NCBI GenBank assembly: GCA_015655165.1
Contig: JAATFN010000366.1
Location: 1-7,991 of the forward strand
Direction: 5' to 3'
Source of the DNA: Betaproteobacteria bacterium
Lineage (GTDB): Bacteria > Pseudomonadota > Gammaproteobacteria > Burkholderiales > Burkholderiaceae_D
DNA length: 7,991 nucleotides
Each line of letters opens with the position of its first letter. Within the stretch, counting starts at the first letter, position 1. Below the pieces are notes generated by a model, which saw only the letters and a program-made list of their open reading frames with translations, did not search any database and was not told where the DNA came from. Shown piece by piece: positions 6,385 to 7,991 of this stretch. Position numbers and translations under genes: made by a program.

Positions 6385-7194
6385 ATGTTTAGAGAAATTA
6401 GTTATACGGTCGAAGATGCAATAGCGGTCATTATGCTGAATCGTCCAGAGCGCATGAACGCGTTAACCAAAGTACTGGAAGCAGAAGTACATGCTGCCAT
6501 GGAGCAGGCAAACCATGACAATCACGTGCGCGCGATTATCCTGACTGGTGCCGGTAAAGCATTTTGTGCCGGTATGGATATGGATGAACTGGAGGTACTG
6601 CCCCCAGGGGATATTCGGGAGCAGGAATGGATGCGACCTTTCGATATGAATCGAAGAGCCGATTACCAGACGCGTTACTCCTATTTCCCTGCAATTGAAA
6701 AACCAGTGATTTCGGCAATTAATGGTGCCGCAGCAGGACTTGGTTTGATTATGGCGCTTTATAGCGACTTTCGTATAGCGTCACAAACAGCCGTCTTTGC
6801 AACAGCATTTGCCAAAAGAGGCCTGATTGCCGAACATGGTATTGCATGGATTTTGCCGCGTGTTGTAGGTCATGCAAATGCGATCGATTTGTTGCTTACC
6901 TCACGAAAAATCGACGCGCAAGAAGCGCGTGCTATCGGTTTGGTCCACACCATTACGCCCCCAGATAAATTGCTTGACGAAGCAAAAGCATTAGCCAGGA
7001 TGCTTTCTGAAGATGTCTCTCCACGCTCATTGCGGATTATGAAAAAACAACTTTGGGAAGCACCCTATCAAACTTTGGGAGACGCGGTTGCATCTGCCAA
7101 TCACGAGATGTACCACAGTCTTTTAAGTGACGATTTCAAAGAAGGCGTTGCACATTTCAAAGAAAAACGCAAAGCAAACTTTACCGGACGGTGA
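6385..7194 (+). CDS. Enoyl-CoA hydratase/isomerase (crotonase) family protein, atypical active site
   Basis: A 269-residue cytoplasmic protein of the crotonase superfamily (PF00378), normal length for an enoyl-CoA hydratase. The CoA-ester oxyanion-hole segments are present: LTGAGKAFCAGMDMDEL (53-69) and INGAAAGLG (112-120). The C-terminal FKEGVAHFKEKRKANF (251-266) closely matches the end of classical hydratases. Aligned by hand to rat mitochondrial hydratase, both catalytic glutamates (Glu144 and Glu164) are replaced, by Ile122 and Phe142. An acidic residue instead sits in RGLIAEHG (Glu150, His151), a motif typical of a broad, mostly uncharacterised crotonase subgroup. The true reaction could be hydration, isomerisation or thioester hydrolysis on an unknown acyl-CoA, so I give no symbol. 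The LivH permease gene starts 44 nt downstream with no terminator between, so the two are probably co-transcribed and the enzyme may process what the transporter brings in. Confidence 0.9.
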   Translation: MFREISYTVEDAIAVIMLNRPERMNALTKVLEAEVHAAMEQANHDNHVRAIILTGAGKAFCAGMDMDELEVLPPGDIREQEWMRPFDMNRRADYQTRYSYFPAIEKPVISAINGAAAGLGLIMALYSDFRIASQTAVFATAFAKRGLIAEHGIAWILPRVVGHANAIDLLLTSRKIDAQEARAIGLVHTITPPDKLLDEAKALARMLSEDVSPRSLRIMKKQLWEAPYQTLGDAVASANHEMYHSLLSDDFKEGVAHFKEKRKANFTGR

Positions 7195-7238
7195 TTGCTC
7201 CCGGTATTTAAAAATAAATAAGATAAAAAAGGAGACGT

Positions 7239-7991
7239 ATGCCAACGATCGCAGAAATAGCGAGCCAGTTGACCAACGGCATTATCCTCGGGCTAATTTT
7301 AGCTCTGGTTGCAGCTGGCTTCACCATGGTGCTCGGTGTAATGGGAGTAATTAATTTTTCACATGGATTGTTGTTCGCATTGGGTGCTTATCTAGCATTG
7401 AGCGTCTATAAAATTACTGGTTATTGGGTGGCATTGTTAATTGCGCCTGTTTGTGTCGGTTTTATCGGCATTATTCTTGAGCACACATTAATCAGAAGAC
7501 TTTACGGTAAAGATCCATTGTTTGTGTTGCTGCTGACATTCGGTATTGCAATGGCAGGAGAGGATGTCATACAGATGATTTGGGGCAAGCTTGCTTATTC
7601 TATCGATGCACCTGAACTGGTACAGGGAGCAACGGATTTCGGATTCATGCTGTATTCGAAATACAGACTCTTTATGGGGGGATTTGCACTGACGGTTATT
7701 TTTTCACTGTGGCTTTTCCTTTCTAAAACACCTTATGGCGCAATCATTCGGGCAGGATCATCCGACAGTTTGATGGTAGGTGTACTCGGGAAAAATTTAC
7801 CGAGAATTCGTTCGATGGTATTCGGCCTTGCCGCAGCCATTGCAGGTTTAGCCGGCATTATTGCAGCACCATTGTGGAGCGTACGGCCGCAAATGGGCAT
7901 GGATGCACTTCTACCGGCTTTTTTAATTGTTGTTATCGGTGGTATGGGAAGTTTTTGGGGAAGTGTCATCGGCGGTTTATTGTTTGGTGTA
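7239..7991 (+). CDS. LivH-type branched-chain amino acid/organic acid ABC transporter permease, 3' end missing
   Basis: An open frame starts at ATG 7239 after AAGGAG (7229-7234) and continues in frame to the last base, giving 251 residues without a stop. The family usually has about 290-300 residues, so roughly 40 are outside the window. It is an inner-membrane permease of the hydrophobic amino acid uptake (HAAT/Liv) ABC family. Family features are LTNGIILGLILALVAAGFT (11-29), GVMGVINFSHGLLFALGAY (33-51), DPLFVLLLTFGIAM (92-105), the cytoplasmic loop TPYGAIIRAGSSDSLMVGVLG (164-184, which contacts the ATPases), LAAAIAGLAGIIAAP (197-211) and VVIGGMGSFWGSVIGG (231-246). About eight hydrophobic segments are expected. 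Partners LivM, LivG, LivF and a periplasmic binding protein probably follow downstream. Pairing with a crotonase suggests a carboxylic acid or aromatic/aliphatic acid substrate rather than leucine, but this is inference. Confidence 0.92.
   Translation, partial: MPTIAEIASQLTNGIILGLILALVAAGFTMVLGVMGVINFSHGLLFALGAYLALSVYKITGYWVALLIAPVCVGFIGIILEHTLIRRLYGKDPLFVLLLTFGIAMAGEDVIQMIWGKLAYSIDAPELVQGATDFGFMLYSKYRLFMGGFALTVIFSLWLFLSKTPYGAIIRAGSSDSLMVGVLGKNLPRIRSMVFGLAAAIAGLAGIIAAPLWSVRPQMGMDALLPAFLIVVIGGMGSFWGSVIGGLLFGV

Noticed and set aside
7127..7354. 75-codon + strand frame bridging the crotonase end and the permease start
   Set aside because: It overlaps two well-supported genes in another frame and shows no domain.

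Overview
The window looks like ordinary chromosome from a Gram-negative proteobacterium. The protein sequences and gene style (OpgG/OpgH, a NodT-type outer-membrane lipoprotein, a crotonase next to a LivH permease) fit a betaproteobacterium, probably Burkholderiales. The moderate GC content and heavy TTG leucine use would suit a lower-GC member such as an Oxalobacteraceae relative, but that placement is inference. All genes lie on the + strand.

Layout. (1) 1-2996: the 3' end of opgG and complete opgH, 5 nt apart, which make osmoregulated periplasmic glucans; a strong intrinsic terminator follows at 3034-3069. (2) 2997-3484: 488 nt without a convincing gene, holding that terminator, three short inverted repeats and two candidate promoters; the one at 3430-3458 is well placed for the next operon. 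(3) 3485-6082: a two-gene operon for a MacA/HlyD-type inner-membrane-anchored periplasmic adaptor and a NodT/TolC-type outer-membrane factor lipoprotein, 12 nt apart. No MacB-type ABC pump or RND pump gene lies between or beside them. (4) 6083-6384: a decayed second copy of the 3' end of the outer-membrane factor gene, an intrinsic terminator and the leader of the next gene. (5) 6385-7991: an enoyl-CoA hydratase/isomerase-family protein that lacks both classical catalytic glutamates, then a LivH-type ABC permease that runs off the window end.

How they work together. OpgG and OpgH cooperate: OpgH builds and exports the glucan backbone, and OpgG acts on it in the periplasm. The adaptor and outer-membrane factor form the periplasmic and outer-membrane parts of a tripartite exporter whose pump must be encoded elsewhere. 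The crotonase and LivH probably start a longer operon coupling uptake of an organic acid or amino acid to its CoA-dependent breakdown.

I see no wholly new system. The most interesting points are the outer-membrane factor remnant at about 6104-6193, the pump-less adaptor/outer-membrane factor operon, and the atypical active site of the crotonase.
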